Positions 1-12,590 are shown, counted from the first letter of the stretch. The stretch: DNA of 64,000 nt from Asterella californica (GCA_036924285.1 JAYKYS010000007.1:7874001-7938000), one strand, 5' to 3'. The notes: a model not told the origin generated them from the letters alone. A program made the numbers and translations.

Positions 1-67
1 TGCTAATGCTGCGTGGTAATGATGAAAATGTAACAGTTTTTGATCAGCCGTCTGTTGTCTCTAACAG

Positions 68-165
68 GATTTCACGTCCCAACTGAGGCTTCCTTAGGTT
101 TCGTAGCAGCAGTTCTCGGCTTAGGTGTAGCTCTGAGCCTTCAGGATCAGTCTAAGGAGGACTAG
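68..165 (+). CDS. probable last coding exon of an unidentified small membrane protein (partial)
   Basis: A clean acceptor (tctctaacag) precedes a 98-nt open stretch ending in TAG. Entered with two leading bases, it encodes 31 residues containing the hydrophobic run ASLGFVAAVLGLGVALSL and a polar tail QDQSKED. That pattern suits one membrane helix followed by a short hydrophilic C-terminus. The rest of the gene would lie before the window or in the first 57 bases, which look intronic. I do not recognise the family. The reading rests on a good splice acceptor, an open frame and a coherent helix; chance cannot be excluded. Confidence 0.38.
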
Positions 166-1498
166 CAACAACCATTTTGGGGATCTGAAACGGCGTATGT
201 CAGGCTGGTGGTTAAAGTTACACTATGTACAGTATCTCCGACTGTAACCAGCATATTCAAAGCAAGAAGTATGCAGGGGACAGAGGACGTAAAGAGTCTC
301 AAACGTCACAACCCTCCAAAGATATTGGTGCGTGTAATTGTTTTTAAGAAATTTGCAGCTTTTTCTCGGCGGATTGTTTTCCTCCTTTTAGAAAACCCTT
401 GTTCCACTATGTTGAAAGTCAAGATAATCAATCGGTCTTCTCGAGCGTAACACGAGGCTGTCGGAGATTCGAACCTCTGTGCACCATGGCGGTGGTGCTG
501 AACGTCGTATCTCTACCGCTGGAACCAGTTGGATTCCTGCATCGCTTGCTGCAGCTGTTATCTTTCATCGTCACTCTCCACTAAAGCAAGCTAAGATAGC
601 TGATCTCTCCTCACGTCACGTATTAGGCATTCCACTCTAGATCGCCGTGAGAGCGAAGGTAAGCAAGGTGAGGAAAGGAAGAAAGAAATTGTTCTGTTTT
701 GATGTAAGCAAACTTGATTGTTTAGTTAATGACGATGTAACGTTAAAACGAATAGAATAAAGGCCAAGAATAAATATCCAACTTGTAGTTGGTATATAAA
801 CTTCCATTCAAGGTTGTATCAACAAAATAAAAAATCGTACTAAATATAATCATGTCGGAACATTAGTGTAATATTATTCATACACTCGCTATAATTTTCA
901 TATTAACACACTTTCTCTCTTGAAATTTTGATTCATGAAGAATGTAATTTATACTGAATCATTTAGATAAAGTAAATAATATCTCCTTTTGATGTTGGTT
1001 TTAATCATGTTGTGATGTCACAAGAATAAAAATAATCCTTTGGAAAATTTATTTAAATCATTGAACTAATATCAGTTAGTTCAAAATTTAAACAATACTT
1101 CAAAATTTAAGAACATTTATGCATTTTGACTGCATAAATAACATCTTGACTAAAGCCAAAAGGTTAGTGTCCGTAACACCATTATGGATTAAGATTTTTG
1201 ACAATATTTTGGCTTAATCAAAGCAAAGAATTTGTTCCATGATATTTGGTGAAAGAAATATTTTACATGTTTCTGAAAATTTCAAAATATTCTCAAAATT
1301 ATTTGTAAAATAAGTTAAGTACGCATTTCGTTTCTTCTTTCTTTTGAAAACAATCAAAATTCAACGAGATGAAGCTTTATTTTCTTTAGGATAGGAAAGT
1401 AAATGCAATATTGAACAATAACATAAACCAAATCTTTCATAATTGTAGGAAAGTAGTTGATCATAGTTCCATGCTCTCGTTGACGTTAGTGTTCTCTA
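166..1498. other. non-coding, AT-rich from about 700
   Basis: Up to about 700 the base composition is mixed and would suit a 3' untranslated region and terminator of the gene ending at 165. From 700 it becomes AT-rich with stop codons in all frames. I see no supportable gene here. Confidence 0.5.
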
Positions 1499-2040
1499 CA
1501 AAATAGAAGATTTCTAAACTTATAGGTACAGGATCATTCTTATGGTTTTTTGATGTAACCATCTTGCATGCATGTGTACATTCTTCTCTTGAATATAGAA
1601 AGAGCTTTCATGAAACTCATGTCACTAATGATCACTTGAAGAATTCAAAGCTTTTTCCATGTACTCTTATATTTGCTTGATATCCCATAATGTCATTTGT
1701 GTCACTTGGACAGAATCTTGACATGAGTGGTCTTTGCTGAAATAAAGATTTCTAAACTTCATAGGTGTAAAATCATTTTGATGATTTTTTGATGTAATCG
1801 TCTTGCATGCATGTGTACTAGTAGTTCCAATGACTCTAACGTCACCATGACTAGGTTCATGATCACATATTGGCGAATCTTATTTTTTATTTTGTTCTTG
1901 AATACATAAACAACTTTAACTAAACTCGTGTAACTAATGATCACTTGAAGAACTCAAAATTTCTCAATGGACTCTTGCATATTTTTCTTTTGTTTGATAT
2001 TTCATAACTCCATCTGTGTCACTTGGACAGAATCTACTAT
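1499..2040. repeat. diverged tandem duplication, two copies of about 220-300 bp
   Basis: The stretch 1499-1722 is repeated, diverged and interrupted, at 1739-2035. Shared landmarks in the same order are atttctaaactt, ttttttgatgtaa, cttgcatgcatgtgtac, taatgatcacttgaagaa and gtcacttggacagaatct. The second copy carries about 60 extra bases near 1830-1890. Neither copy shows a convincing reading frame, so this is a local duplication of non-coding DNA or part of an unclassified repeat. Confidence 0.75.
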
Positions 2041-4719
2041 TTGGGATTTCTGGATAGTTTTTTCTTTATGTCATTCCAGGAAACTTAAGAACCATTTCGT
2101 TATGAGAGTTCGGTTCCATGTGAAAGTATTTGTCAAATATTCGATGACAAATCTTCTATTGTGTAATCACTTATTTGTAAATTGAAGTGGTTCAAGTCAT
2201 AATTCATGTGCGTCATCCATCATTTAACATTTCTTGGTATGATTTTTATATAGATCTCTCGATAAAGATCTACACTGAAAATAGAAGATATTTTTTTCAT
2301 AGCTCTCTTTGCCACTACAGTTGTTTCTTGTGTTTTTATTGTCTCTTGATTCAGGAAAGACACGTAAAACTCTATTGCTCTTTGTGTGTCCTTGTACATT
2401 ACAGTCTTTTGTTCCATGCAATGCACCATCAACTCCATCTCCTCTAGAGAACTGTCTAGTTCACTATTTAGTAATCATGGCTGCAAGCGATAGCGAACAT
2501 GAGTTTACTTTAGGATTTAGTGTACACGACGAGCATATATAAATGAATTGAAGATTTAGTTGATCATGCCTGGTAGCGACAATGAACATCACTTAGAGTT
2601 TAAAAGTTATGGCGTGACTGCAGTAGGACTATGTAAACGGATTAACGTGGTTCAAGCCGAATAATACAACAAGATCCGAACCCACGGGGCGGGTCTGATG
2701 AGATAAACTTTGTATTGTTCTTGAAGTTCTTTCGGCGGTTTGGTGCATTCAAGAGTAACTAGTGCAGACGAGAGCGATCAAACGACATGACATCGCTAGA
2801 AACTCTTCACATGGAAGCCTACAATTGTAGGCGGGTTCGCGTTGAAAACATGAAGACACTAAGCACAAGAGATGAGCGGACCAAAGAGCGAAGAGAGAAG
2901 TCAAAGCGGAGAAAAACGTTTCGATGACTTGCAATTTTGGATCGAATGATGAATATGAGCATGACTTGCAATTTTGGATCGAATGATGAATATGAGCTTG
3001 CCTTCCTTTCACACAGAGACGAGTACACAGAATAGTGTGAGGAGGCGAACATGCACTATAGACGACGAACATGAACGGTTCCAACGCAGAGTTCGCAATG
3101 TGCGAATTCACTTTCAACACAAATTGATCACAACATCACGAATCGTCATTGATTGATGGTTGAAAGAGATCTGATCCCAAAGAGTGTTCCATCCACATTC
3201 TCTACAATCTGCAAGGCACGAGAACTCAACATCCACGACTGACTGTATCTCGTCATCGACTGTTTAAAACCAATAGTGATCAAACAGAGTATTTATCAAC
3301 GATTTTATCTTGCTACGTTGCAAGACGTGACTTAAGACAACGCAGTCAACGAGAATGCACATCGACAACAGTTCTTCGGTCGCAAATGCCACCTCTTCAC
3401 ATGCGTGGTCCGTAGCACTGTGCTAGTGAAGGCTGCTCTCGCTCTGTTTTGCTCCTGGAATCGGCAGTTGACCAACTGACTGGTGGAATTCCTCTTAACA
3501 TTTCTCAAGCCTCTGCGTGAGTTACTCACATCAGTGTCTGATTTTGTTGCGCCAGTAGGCAAGGGGGTCAGTTGAGAAGACCATAGCCGATGGTTTGACG
3601 CGACAGCAGGTGCAGTTCCTTCTGCCGGTGGATCAACGGCAGTTCAATTATCTGGATACTGAACCCAGGCTAGTAGTGGAACTACCTACCATCTGCTCGC
3701 TCTGTTCACTCGATGCTTGAAACCCTTGCGGCAGTGAAGAATTTCTTGGCACGGTTTTTCCTTTTTTAGTGGAAGCGTTCGACATTATGAAAGAATACTG
3801 TGCTTTGGTGGTGACCACACAGAGACTATCCTTGCGGAATCCTCGAGGAGTACACAGTATGTTGCAAGGTGGTGACTAGTATGTTCCAAGAGATGACAGG
3901 GAAGCAAAGAGGAGATTGTCTCAAGGCGCATTGGCGAGGTGGAAAATGAGCAGGATCCTGTTGGTCTCCTCTACCCCTCGAGCAAATCGGTCGCTGCCAT
4001 AGTCCTTCCCATTGCTGAAACTCTGAAGCAGGTAATGCAATCGACCCTTGGCCGCATGGAGGAAGGGAAGGGTTTGCTCTGTTCATTGTGTCACAGCTGA
4101 TTACTACTTCTTCTCTCTAACCATTCGACCCAGATCAGAAACATCTTAGCAACGCCGTCGATTGTAACTCGCATGATTTCTCGCAAATCATCGCCATGTA
4201 TCTCCCAATCACTCGTCTTGGCACTTGACGCAGAATCACTTCTCTACTATTCGAGTTGCTCACTTCGATTTCCGGAACCTGAGTCATCTGAAGTGGTCCA
4301 CATAGTTAACACACGGCCTTCAATATCAATGCAAGTGACTTTTACTCAAAAGAACCAAATCCCAAACAAATTCGATATTAGGAAAAAAGAGCGAAAAGAG
4401 ACTCTTGCAATAACGAGAAGTGACAGAAATCACGATCCAAGCACTAGGAAGCAGAACAGACCCATTATACAACACGAAGTTCCGAAGCGAAATACTAAAA
4501 TCAATATACAAGATACTGTAACAAGGTAATTTGCATCATAGTCTTCTTCGTCCAACGTGGAGAGTCGAAGTTGCTTCCTCTCGCCCTTCCTGTGAAAAAT
4601 TCTCACCTGTCTGCCAAACATGCCCTTTTGCCAACCACCCTCCCAGAGAGAGGGAAAAGAGTATGGCGCTGCTAGACCGTCTTGTCAAAATTGAAACTGG
4701 TCTCAGTGCACTGTACAAC
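2041..4719. other. no supportable gene; mixed-composition intergenic DNA
   Basis: Short open frames occur on both strands, but none has recognisable motifs, a coherent splice structure or a family resemblance. The part from 3.3 to 4.1 kb is richer in GC than its surroundings and could be an eroded element, but I found no diagnostic motif. One small tandem repeat at 2924-2997 is listed separately. Confidence 0.5.
2924..2997. repeat. 37-bp tandem repeat, two identical copies
   Basis: A 37-bp unit beginning atgacttgcaattttgg and ending gatgaatatgagc occurs twice back to back (2924-2960 and 2961-2997) with no differences that I can see. Identity suggests a recent slippage or duplication event. 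Confidence 0.9.
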
Positions 4720-4814
4720 CTTATTCCCTCCTTATCCCATTGATCTCATGAGCCAAACACAAAATCCCTTATTCCCTCCCTATCCCATTGATCTCATGAG
4801 CCAAACACAAATCC
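4720..4814. repeat. 48-bp tandem repeat, two copies
   Basis: The unit beginning cttattccctcc and ending ccaaacacaaaatcc is present at 4720-4767 and again, with a single-base change and a one-base shortening, at 4768-4814. It is non-coding and local. Confidence 0.9.
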
Positions 4815-4909
4815 TCTTTTGTTAACTCGAGTACTACCACTCCCTTAGTTGTCATGGATGGAAGTAATAGCATACCATTATTTATTTGGTGCATATTTTA
4901 ACATATCGT

Positions 4910-5075
4910 TCTTGCTATGCGGTAGTATAATTATGAGTCGGTTGTGAAAGCTAGAAAGAAAAGGGTAACTTTTTGTTGTGTAGCGAAAAAATGAAAAAAA
5001 AGAAGATCCTGAAAATCACTAATGCATAGTCTCGCAATTCCACTGCAAGCAGAGCTCCTTGTTTACTAGCTATGC
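4910..5075 (+). repeat. repeat family B, copy 1
   Basis: This copy begins with a degenerate form of the family's palindromic start (ttgctatgcggtagtataattatg), continues with gaaagctagaaagaaaaggg and tttttgttgtgtagcg, and ends with ctcgcaattccactgcaagc then agctccttgttt. The same ordered landmarks recur near 8254, 18599 and, reversed, near 20.6 and 23.5 kb. It has no coding capacity, so it is a short non-autonomous interspersed repeat. Confidence 0.6.
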
Positions 5076-5189
5076 ATATTCACTTAGAAAAATATACAAG
5101 AGTTTAACTGAATGCCTCTCTAAAGCCTGAATACTTTGCTTGTAACCTCTCTCAAACATACTGTCAGAAGAACGTCCTCCATCTCTCTC

Positions 5190-5362
5190 CTTATGGTTAT
5201 GCCGAGATCTTTCTGCGTCTCTAGGTTTTTCTAACATTTAAGATTTCTCAATATTTTAATATTTTAAATTAATTTGATATAGTTTTTTTAGTTAACACTT
5301 ATGTATTTTTTGATAATCACAAGCGGGAAAGAGTTCCCCGGAAGTTCATGTTGCATGCATAT
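5190..5362 (+). repeat. repeat family A, 3'-terminal module only
   Basis: An AT-rich stretch leads to ttaacacttatgtattttttgataatcac and then the conserved terminal motif ccggaagttcatgttgcatgcatat. The same module closes family A copies near 9.45, 19.80, 21.85, 23.30 and 38.52 kb. No stem-loop start is visible here, so I read it as a 5'-truncated copy. Confidence 0.5.
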
Positions 5363-5469
5363 TTACTTGGTGCATACTTTAACTCAGGCGAATAGGCTCG
5401 ACTAAATAAATAACTGCGATATCATACATAGTTAGTATCTAGTTAGTCTAGGCTCGAGTAAGTAATTAC

Positions 5470-5839
5470 TGCAATTACTGGGTAGTATGCTCTGGGGTCG
5501 ACCGGAGTAAAGAAGGCTGCTGTCAACAAACGGACGTTGGTCAGTGTTTTGTTCGGGCGAGTCTGACAGGGAGCGCCGGCCGTCTGACAAGGAAATCACT
5601 TCTCTTCAGGCGGACGCGGCCCCATAGAGGGCCCCTGTCTGTACTGATCGCATTCAGTTTTTGTCTGCAACTCCGTGAAGCATCACGATCAGACGCCGTG
5701 CAAGAAGGTAGGAGGAGAGGCTCGATCGATAGAAGTGGTTGAACTTGCCTGACTCTCGCTTTCTTTCCTGTGTTCCGACTCCCAGGAGTTTGAGTACTGA
5801 GGCAGTGCTGTGTTTTGCTGGTTGAACGATAGATCGATA
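5470..5839 (+). promoter_or_regulatory. probable promoter and 5' untranslated region of OST5
   Basis: This stretch is markedly more GC-rich than the AT-rich repeats on either side and lies directly before the inferred start codon of the OST5 gene. I see no unambiguous TATA box. The assignment rests on position and composition only. Confidence 0.4.
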
Positions 5840-7369
5840 ATGGTATTTCCCTAAACTCTGCGTGCTTGCTTGTTCTCCGTGATTAGGCTTAAGCTGCTTG
5901 GGAGGACGGTGGATTTGACGGTGGATTGAGACAGAGAATGTGTTGGGGAGTCAAGTTGGCTACTTTCTGGAATTAGCTGCTTCAGAGTACGGAGATCTGG
6001 TGTGTTTCGATGTGTATTGCAGTAGGATGCTTCGATCAAGTATGTTTGCAGCGATGCAGATAATCGAGGAAGGTTTAAGTCAGTGGGTGGTTTGCATGTC
6101 AGCTTTGAGAGATAGACGGGCTATACGTTCTCGATACTGATTTGTTATCATGAGACATTATGTTGTATTATTAGATCTCGTGGTTGGTATGAAGTATTAA
6201 AAGTTCTGCTACCTTTTTCTTTTTCTTCTCCCTGTCTAGAGCAAGACAAGTGGCAGAAGCTCAAAGCTCTAGAAAGGGTTCACGCCAAGTCTGTTCAAAG
6301 TTTATGAATTTTATTGTCATCTCCTTGAGGCACTGTGCGGAGAAACAGTAGAAATAGATTGCGCTGCCAGAAGATCTTGGCGTTTCTGAAACGATTAATT
6401 AGTATTGGTTCTTATCGTGGGTTCCCCATAATGCAGGATTGACCTTACGCGGCCAACGAACTCATACTAATGCTAAGACTTGTCGCAAATTAAGATACGT
6501 TTCGATTAGAAATATTTTGACCAGCAGTTTAGTGAACTCTTTACGTGACGATAGTGATATTAGGATAGTGCTCAACAGTGTTCTCCTTTTCCATTTTGTT
6601 TCGGGGGTTCGTTTCTCACAAGGTCATGAAGCACAAGTGACGGGATAGGAATAGGAAAATCCACTTCGTCAATTTTTTTTCTAACAGGTGGTTTTCTGTT
6701 TCGGATTTGCATTCTGATTTTGTGACCTAACTACTAACGTTTTCGATCACTTGCATCACAGGCTTCTGTTGTTATCCCCATTACCAGTCCTGTTTCGGAG
6801 TCATTCTACCCAATTTTGGCCGTTTTCCTCCTCACAGTTGGTCTTGTCTCGACTGCCTCTTTTTTCATGTAAGCCGATCGATTCCACACTTGTCTTGTCC
6901 CAACATCTCTCTTGTTAGACTATGATAGCACCATTAGTTTCTTGAATTCTTCACGTTGTATGGACATTATTTGCCTCTGTCGGCCAGTGAAGAATTGAGT
7001 ACAGGTCTTTCGTCTCTTAGTCATGATTGATCAATATAAGATGTAGTATGCTTGACGTATAGCAGAAATGCTCATTTTGTTGAATTGATCATCAGATATG
7101 AAGTGACAACGTCAAAGTTCAACCGAAGTATCGTCCGCGAGGTCACGACTGGAGGATTGGCATCTTTTTTCTTGGTTAGTGGTTGTTGTAGATTGCAGAA
7201 CGCAGCAGCTTTTCGGCTTTCAAAGCTTTTCTTTTCCAAGAAGGTCGTGATGCTCGGCTTTGATGAACATGGACTGTACAGACTGCATTTTGATCTGATC
7301 ACGGTTGTTATCTTTTTGCAGGGATTCGGTTCTTTGTTTTTGCTTCTGTGGACGGGAGTGTACGTCTAG
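5840..7369 (+). CDS. OST5: oligosaccharyltransferase subunit OST5/TMEM258, four exons
   Basis: The encoded protein is a small two-helix membrane subunit of the ER oligosaccharyltransferase complex, which transfers glycan from dolichol to asparagines of nascent proteins. Coding exons are 5840-5842 (ATG only), 6762-6868, 7096-7174 and 7322-7369; all introns are GT-AG and phases agree (0, 2, 0). The predicted product is 78 residues, against 79 for human TMEM258 and similar lengths in plants. Visible landmarks are ITSPVSESFYPILAVFLL (start of helix 1), YEVTTSKFNRSIVREV (cytosolic or lumenal loop) and the closing GFGSLFLLLWTGVYV, which closely matches the family's invariant end. The first intron of 919 bp separates the start codon from the rest. 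That the coding part of exon 1 is just ATG is inferred from phase and the donor ATG|GTATTT; a different upstream exon is possible. The last three exons are secure. Confidence 0.9.
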
Positions 7370-8253
7370 ATGGAGCAGTAGGAAATACAGTTTAGTTCAG
7401 TTTGTCCCACTCTTGTGATGACGTACATCGGGAACTGAAGTCTTAGTCATGATCACGGTTCTATACCTGGTGGCGTGATATCAGTCCAGATCTTGGTCAC
7501 GATTTTGACGTGTAGATCTAATCTCTTCACCCACGAAGTATCATTCTGAGCAAGAAGTATCAATTTTCAGTGCAGTCTGGTTGGTCCACTGATCTTCTCT
7601 GCATGCATCATGGAAGGTTATCTTGTCCGTTGGAGTGGGTGTACTTGTACCAGTCCCAACACTCATGTATGCTTTTACACAGATTTTCTTAAAGTGGAGT
7701 GCGGAGTATGATATTGCAGGCTGCTAAACTTTGGCTATGGAGCAAGCAAGCTATAATCTCAATGTTTCCTCAGTCGTATGGATGTCCAACTAGCGTAGAA
7801 AGGTGGAGACTTAGGTGCTCGTTCAGGATGTCAGCTGAAGTAGTTGATCTTCATTACCATGAGCAAAAAATGAGTAATTTCCTTGAACTGTTCTACACTA
7901 TTTTGTCTGGATAGGGTGAGTATCTTAGTGTGTACCGCCTAGGAGCTGACGGTTGTGAGTTTGAGGAAGTTACTGTGACATTCATGTTCCTAAACTGCAG
8001 GTTAGAACAGACAGTGGCATCGATCACACTTGAAAAGCAGTTGTGGACATGGACGTTATCATCCAGACTCCAGAGCGATAAGAAGTAAAGGCAGCTATAG
8101 GAATAACGGGAATGTAGTCTCAGCAGCAGTCCTCGCGTTTGCTTTTACTTTTGAGCAGGGTGTCTGTCAGCTCGGTGAGCAGCGTCTCTTTTTTTCTTTA
8201 CTTACCGTTAAAATTCGAAAGAAGTGAATGAATGAATCTTCTTCTGCTACTAG
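7370..8253. other. downstream region of OST5; no clear gene
   Basis: The first few hundred bases probably include the OST5 3' untranslated region. Short open frames exist at 7699-7914 and 8030-8227 but encode nothing recognisable. Confidence 0.4.
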
Positions 8254-8600
8254 TTGCTATGCGTTAGCATAGCTATACGCCGAGTCTGAAAACCGGAAAG
8301 GAAGTGGTGATTTTTTTGTCGTGTAGAGGAACTTACGGATGGAGTCGTTGTGAGTACTGGAAAAAAAAAGCAAGAAGCGAGAACGGACAGACGGAATCGT
8401 TGTGAAAATCGTAAACAGAAAGCAAAGCGGTAGATCTCGATAAATCGTTACCGAATAGCCTCGCAATTCCAGTCCAAGCGTAGCTTTTTATTGCTATGCG
8501 ATAGAATAGCTATAAGTCGATTGTGAGAGCGTAACTCCTTGTCAGTAAAATAGCTATACGTCGATTCTAAAAACCAGAAAAGAAGGGGGAATATTTCATC
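8254..8600 (+). repeat. repeat family B, copy 2 with a partial second copy
   Basis: The copy starts with the perfect palindrome GCTATGC-GTTA-GCATAGC and continues with tatacgccgagtctgaaaac, ggaaaggaag and ttttttgtcgtgtag. It ends near ctcgcaattccagtccaagc. Directly after it, at about 8491-8600, a second shortened start appears (ttgctatgcgatagaatagc, then gaaaaccagaaaagaag). The pair therefore looks like a tandem or nested insertion of the same element. Confidence 0.7.
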
Positions 8601-9131
8601 ATATATTCCCCGGAATATTAAGATCTCCTTGTTAATCCTTGTCTTGTTAGCTGTTTCTCCGTTAGTTTTTGAAGTTTCGAAAGCGCAGCATCACCGCATT
8701 GATTAATTTCATTTCCGGATTATAAATTATCGACTAGAATTGATAAACGGTACATATATAAACGATCAATCAATAGTTCGTGACTTCCTAAAAGGAATAG
8801 GTCCGGATACCCTTCTGTAGCTTTGCGGTATCCTGTATGCGGCTGCAGCTTTCCGCTAAATTCAGTAATTATTATGCAACATGGACTTCTCTCGCTAAAA
8901 GGAAATCGACAACCGACAGTGGAAGGTCACTACTTGACTGATGGTCTCGATATTCATAATCGGTTTGGAGGTTGAATTGGGATAATAGGATCTATTAAAA
9001 TTTAATTGATTTACTTGATGTATATGTCAGTTTACTTTTGGAGAATGTTTTTACTATAACTATTACCGGAAAATATTTGAATGTTGAAAACTATATTTAA
9101 AAAGTATTATAAATTAAAATATATATGTATA
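8601..9131. other. AT-rich non-coding DNA
   Basis: No gene or RNA signature seen. Sequence quickly becomes AT-rich towards the family A repeats that follow. Confidence 0.5.
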
Positions 9132-9458
9132 TGTATATTCACTTCTTCCATCTGCTGATGGAAGAGATAAATATATGAGAATTTAATTTATTATCCGACC
9201 ATTCCGATAAGAAAAGTTAGATAATTACTTAATTACCTGGTTGAACGGTTTTGCTAGTAACTTACCGTAGTTATACTCTCGGAATCTCGTCTATCTTTTG
9301 CTTATATCAAGATCTTCCCGCATCTCCAGGTGCAAGTAACATTTAACATAACTTGACGTTGTGTTGTTTATAAACTTAGTATCAAATTTCGTTTAACATT
9401 TACGTCTTTTCCGTTAAAGCAAAGGAGCAAAAGTTCACCAGAAGTCCATGTTGCATAC
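9132..9458 (+). repeat. repeat family A, copy with two 5' stem-loops
   Basis: Stem-loop 1 is formed by tatattcacttcttccatc and gatggaagagataaatata around a four-base loop. Stem-loop 2 follows at about 9184-9236 (ttaatttattatccgac pairing with gttagataattacttaa). The copy ends with the terminal motif ccagaagtccatgttgcatac. It is AT-rich, has no reading frame and is followed almost at once by another copy. Confidence 0.7.
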
Positions 9459-9478
9459 ATGTAAAGATTAGGATATAT

Positions 9479-9975
9479 ACTCAAGACCGTATATTCACCT
9501 CATGTACAGTTAGAACGGTACATGAGGTGTAATTAAGAGTTAATCCTTCTCTTAGGAAGGGTTAGCTTTTAATTAATGTCTCTAATATTGTCTCCATTTC
9601 TTAATGTGACTTCAGTTATAGTTGAATAGGTTCCACTTATTGTCACCAATTCCACTTGTCTGATTTTTCTGGTTGTAGATGTCATATGTTTTGTTCACCT
9701 AATAGTAGTTTAAATTATATTTTTTAATATAGAAATTTATATTTAGATGGTTAAATTTACACTGAGTTTTGTTTTTTGTCTTGCACGAAATGAACCCCTG
9801 ATTTAAATTGTCACTGCAGTAAAACACAAGATTTTTCTCCGCTTTCTTCAATATAAATTAAGACTTGACGAAACCACCCACGTACACTGCAGTAAAACAT
9901 AAATATTTCTCCCCGCTTTTTTGAGTTCTTGTCCTTTTCCTGTTCTTGTACAAGGCCGTGGGGAAGGATATTATT
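9479..9975 (+). repeat. repeat family A, second copy in tandem
   Basis: Stem-loop 1 is cacctcatgtac paired with gtacatgaggtg, a perfect 12-bp stem. Stem-loop 2 is taattaagagttaatcctt paired with aagggttagcttttaatta. The far end carries the alternative terminal motif tgtacaaggccgtggggaag, seen again near 19.50 and 37.43 kb. The copies at 9132 and 9479 lie head to tail. Confidence 0.7.
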
Positions 9976-12590
9976 AGTTCCGTGTTTACAAACTTAAATC
10001 ATCTAAACCACAATAGTCTGTACATTTAGAAAGCTTAATATAAGCAGATGTTTTTATAGATAGCGGAAGCACGTGAGATATAGAAAAAACATATGAATAT
10101 TATCCAAAGGTTATTGGAAAATAAATTTCTCAGTTTAGCTAAATAAATATCAATTGAAGTTCTAAAAAGTATCAACATGCCATCTCCTTCAATAAAGGTG
10201 GGTCATGTAACCATAACTAAAGTTACTAAGTTATTTACAATCACTAACATCTCCAATACACGAGTTAGTAAAATAAAGTTTACCATCACAAACAGTTATC
10301 ACTAGATTTCTGTTACGTACTCACCAGTCCGCACTCCAAATCATCTTTGGATTTTTCAGTATACTATTACTTTGAAAAATACGTATAGTTACAAATGTAC
10401 GTCAACTACCGAGTATGAGTATAAAAGCATTAAAGGGAGTATTCTTTTTTCCCAGTGTATTTTGAGTCTTAAGAAAATATTTTCTTTTGCTCAACAAAAT
10501 CTCGAAAATCTTCATTCTAACATTTATTTGTCAATACTCAGTACTTCTTTTTGAGACGAATCATAACTTGTAAAGCTGATGAATAGCTTTAAGTTGATTC
10601 TTTATTTCACATATTCAAAGTTAGGATGAAGATGTAGTCACCAAAACTGTTTTACGCATTACGGTTAAAGTTTTACTTGTTTTTGGATATTGTTATTAAT
10701 AAATCAAACAATATCTCTTCAATCATATAAATTTTTAAGGATTTACTTTAACTCTATAAAGTTTCGTCATGATTTAACAGAACTAATCAGTGAATTTCTG
10801 GAAAAGAGAAAAAGGCAGCCAATTCTATGTTGAAAATGTATGAATATTTAAGCAGTTGGATATTATACTATTATTGTTTTATTCACTACATTCGTTTACC
10901 ATCAACATCAGTTTGTGTAGTTTTACAACATACTTTTGATCTCTAATAAGATAGAGATTGCAAATAAGCTCTTAACTCTAGTTTTAGTCTCAAACTAGAG
11001 TTAAGATCAGATTTTGATAAATGAGTTTAAGCGTGTCAAAATGATTGAATTTTCAAATGTAAAGATTCCAACTCGTGAGAGTTTTCATTCTCATATTTCT
11101 TTTATGTTCTTTTTGGTTAATCGAGTTACTACATGGAGATGAAAGGAAGAGAGATGAAATATTGACGCTTTGAAATATTGACTTCTCGAGGTTAAGTGGA
11201 GCAAATCCAAAAAGTTGTAATGGTAACAACTGAGAAATATAGTATCGAAACGATGAATGAGAGTACTTAAAACCAAGAAAATGAATTTAGTGCTTTAACT
11301 GTATGCTTTAGAGATGACGCGTCATTCATGGCACACAAACTGTTAAAATTTCAAGTGGTATTTGAAAATTGAAATTTGAGGTGGAAAATAGAGATGACTA
11401 GGAAAGAGAGTCCGAAAGTTATGAATAATGCTCCATATCTTCCAGTCATCGATATACTAGAGGAGAACTTTTAATTAAATTTGAGATTACTGGAAAGATA
11501 TCAGGAAAATTCTTTAGAGCTTTCGAGGTGAGAAGGAAGGATAAGCTCAATAAAAAGAAATATTAGTGTTCAATCTCAGTTCTATATTTTTATGTAACAT
11601 TTTAGATTTTAAAAATGTGATAATATAATGACTGGGTATTTCTTGACTACTGTAGTTGGAGTCATTTTTAGTTTATTGACATTTCAGTTTACTTCACTTT
11701 CTTGGATTAGAATTTCATGCGATAAGAAGCAAATTTGCTTACCACTTTGCGTACTTCTATCACTATAGACTTTCTTTGAAAATAAATCCTCAAAATGTAA
11801 ATTGCATACTATGAAAGCATGAATATTCATTACAAGAATACGATTCGAGAAGGACATTAGTAGAAAGCTTATCCTCTTATTTTTCCCTTCCGGGTTCTCA
11901 ATTGAAACAAAAACACAACCTTTAAGAAAAATTTTCAGACTCCACTTCCTTTCTTCGCAGTTGTACCGCTGCGAACCTTCTCTAAGAATTGGCAATAGAG
12001 ACTCCCTGCCTTGTTCTACACTTTCAACCCACCTGGATTGAGATTTTACATTTCCCATCACGGTGTGAAGAATTCTTGTCGAAGTTTCTTGGCACAATGA
12101 GTTTGGTTTTGCAAATTCTTATGACTTCCAAGAACTTGACCTTCTCGATGGTCCGTGGTCTCATTCTTTGGGAGATCAGACAATCTCCACGGACTATGCT
12201 TCAGCTGGAGGCTGGTGCTTGCTATCTTCAGTTCTCTTTTAAATTCTCGGACTCTTCTATGTCCACGACGCCTGCTGCCGTCCAGCCTTCGACCTCCACG
12301 GAAACTTCTTCTCATTCTTCACCGGAAATGCCTTTGGATGTCTAGCGCTTTCATCTCTCTCAGACCTTGGTAACCTGATAGCTCTATGGATACATCTATT
12401 CAAGCCCGGCGGTCCTGTAATCCGAGAGAGCATTTGTTGCCTTCTTATGGTGGCAAGTACCTTTGTATTCTCTCTCCGTTCCCACAGGCTCACCTTATGG
12501 CTCACTTTATTTCTAGGGATGGAGACCCCGCTACTTCCTCCAAAACATGAGAAGCTCTAATGTACATTGGTTCTCGTCCACGTCTGCAAT
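9976..12590. other. AT-rich non-coding DNA with no supportable gene
   Basis: The first 1.7 kb is strongly AT-rich. From about 11.9 kb composition rises and several short open frames overlap on both strands, but they have no recognisable motif. The latter part may be the eroded 5' side of the LINE-like fragment at 12591. Confidence 0.45.

Noticed and set aside
425..520. tRNA-like wording (gagattcgaacctct)
   Set aside because: The TTCGAA core looks like a T-loop, but the flanking bases do not form a five-pair T-stem and no acceptor stem or D-arm can be drawn on either strand.
11989..12505. overlapping plus and minus frames
   Set aside because: They may be remains of a retroelement upstream of the LINE-like fragment, but neither strand shows a motif I can name.
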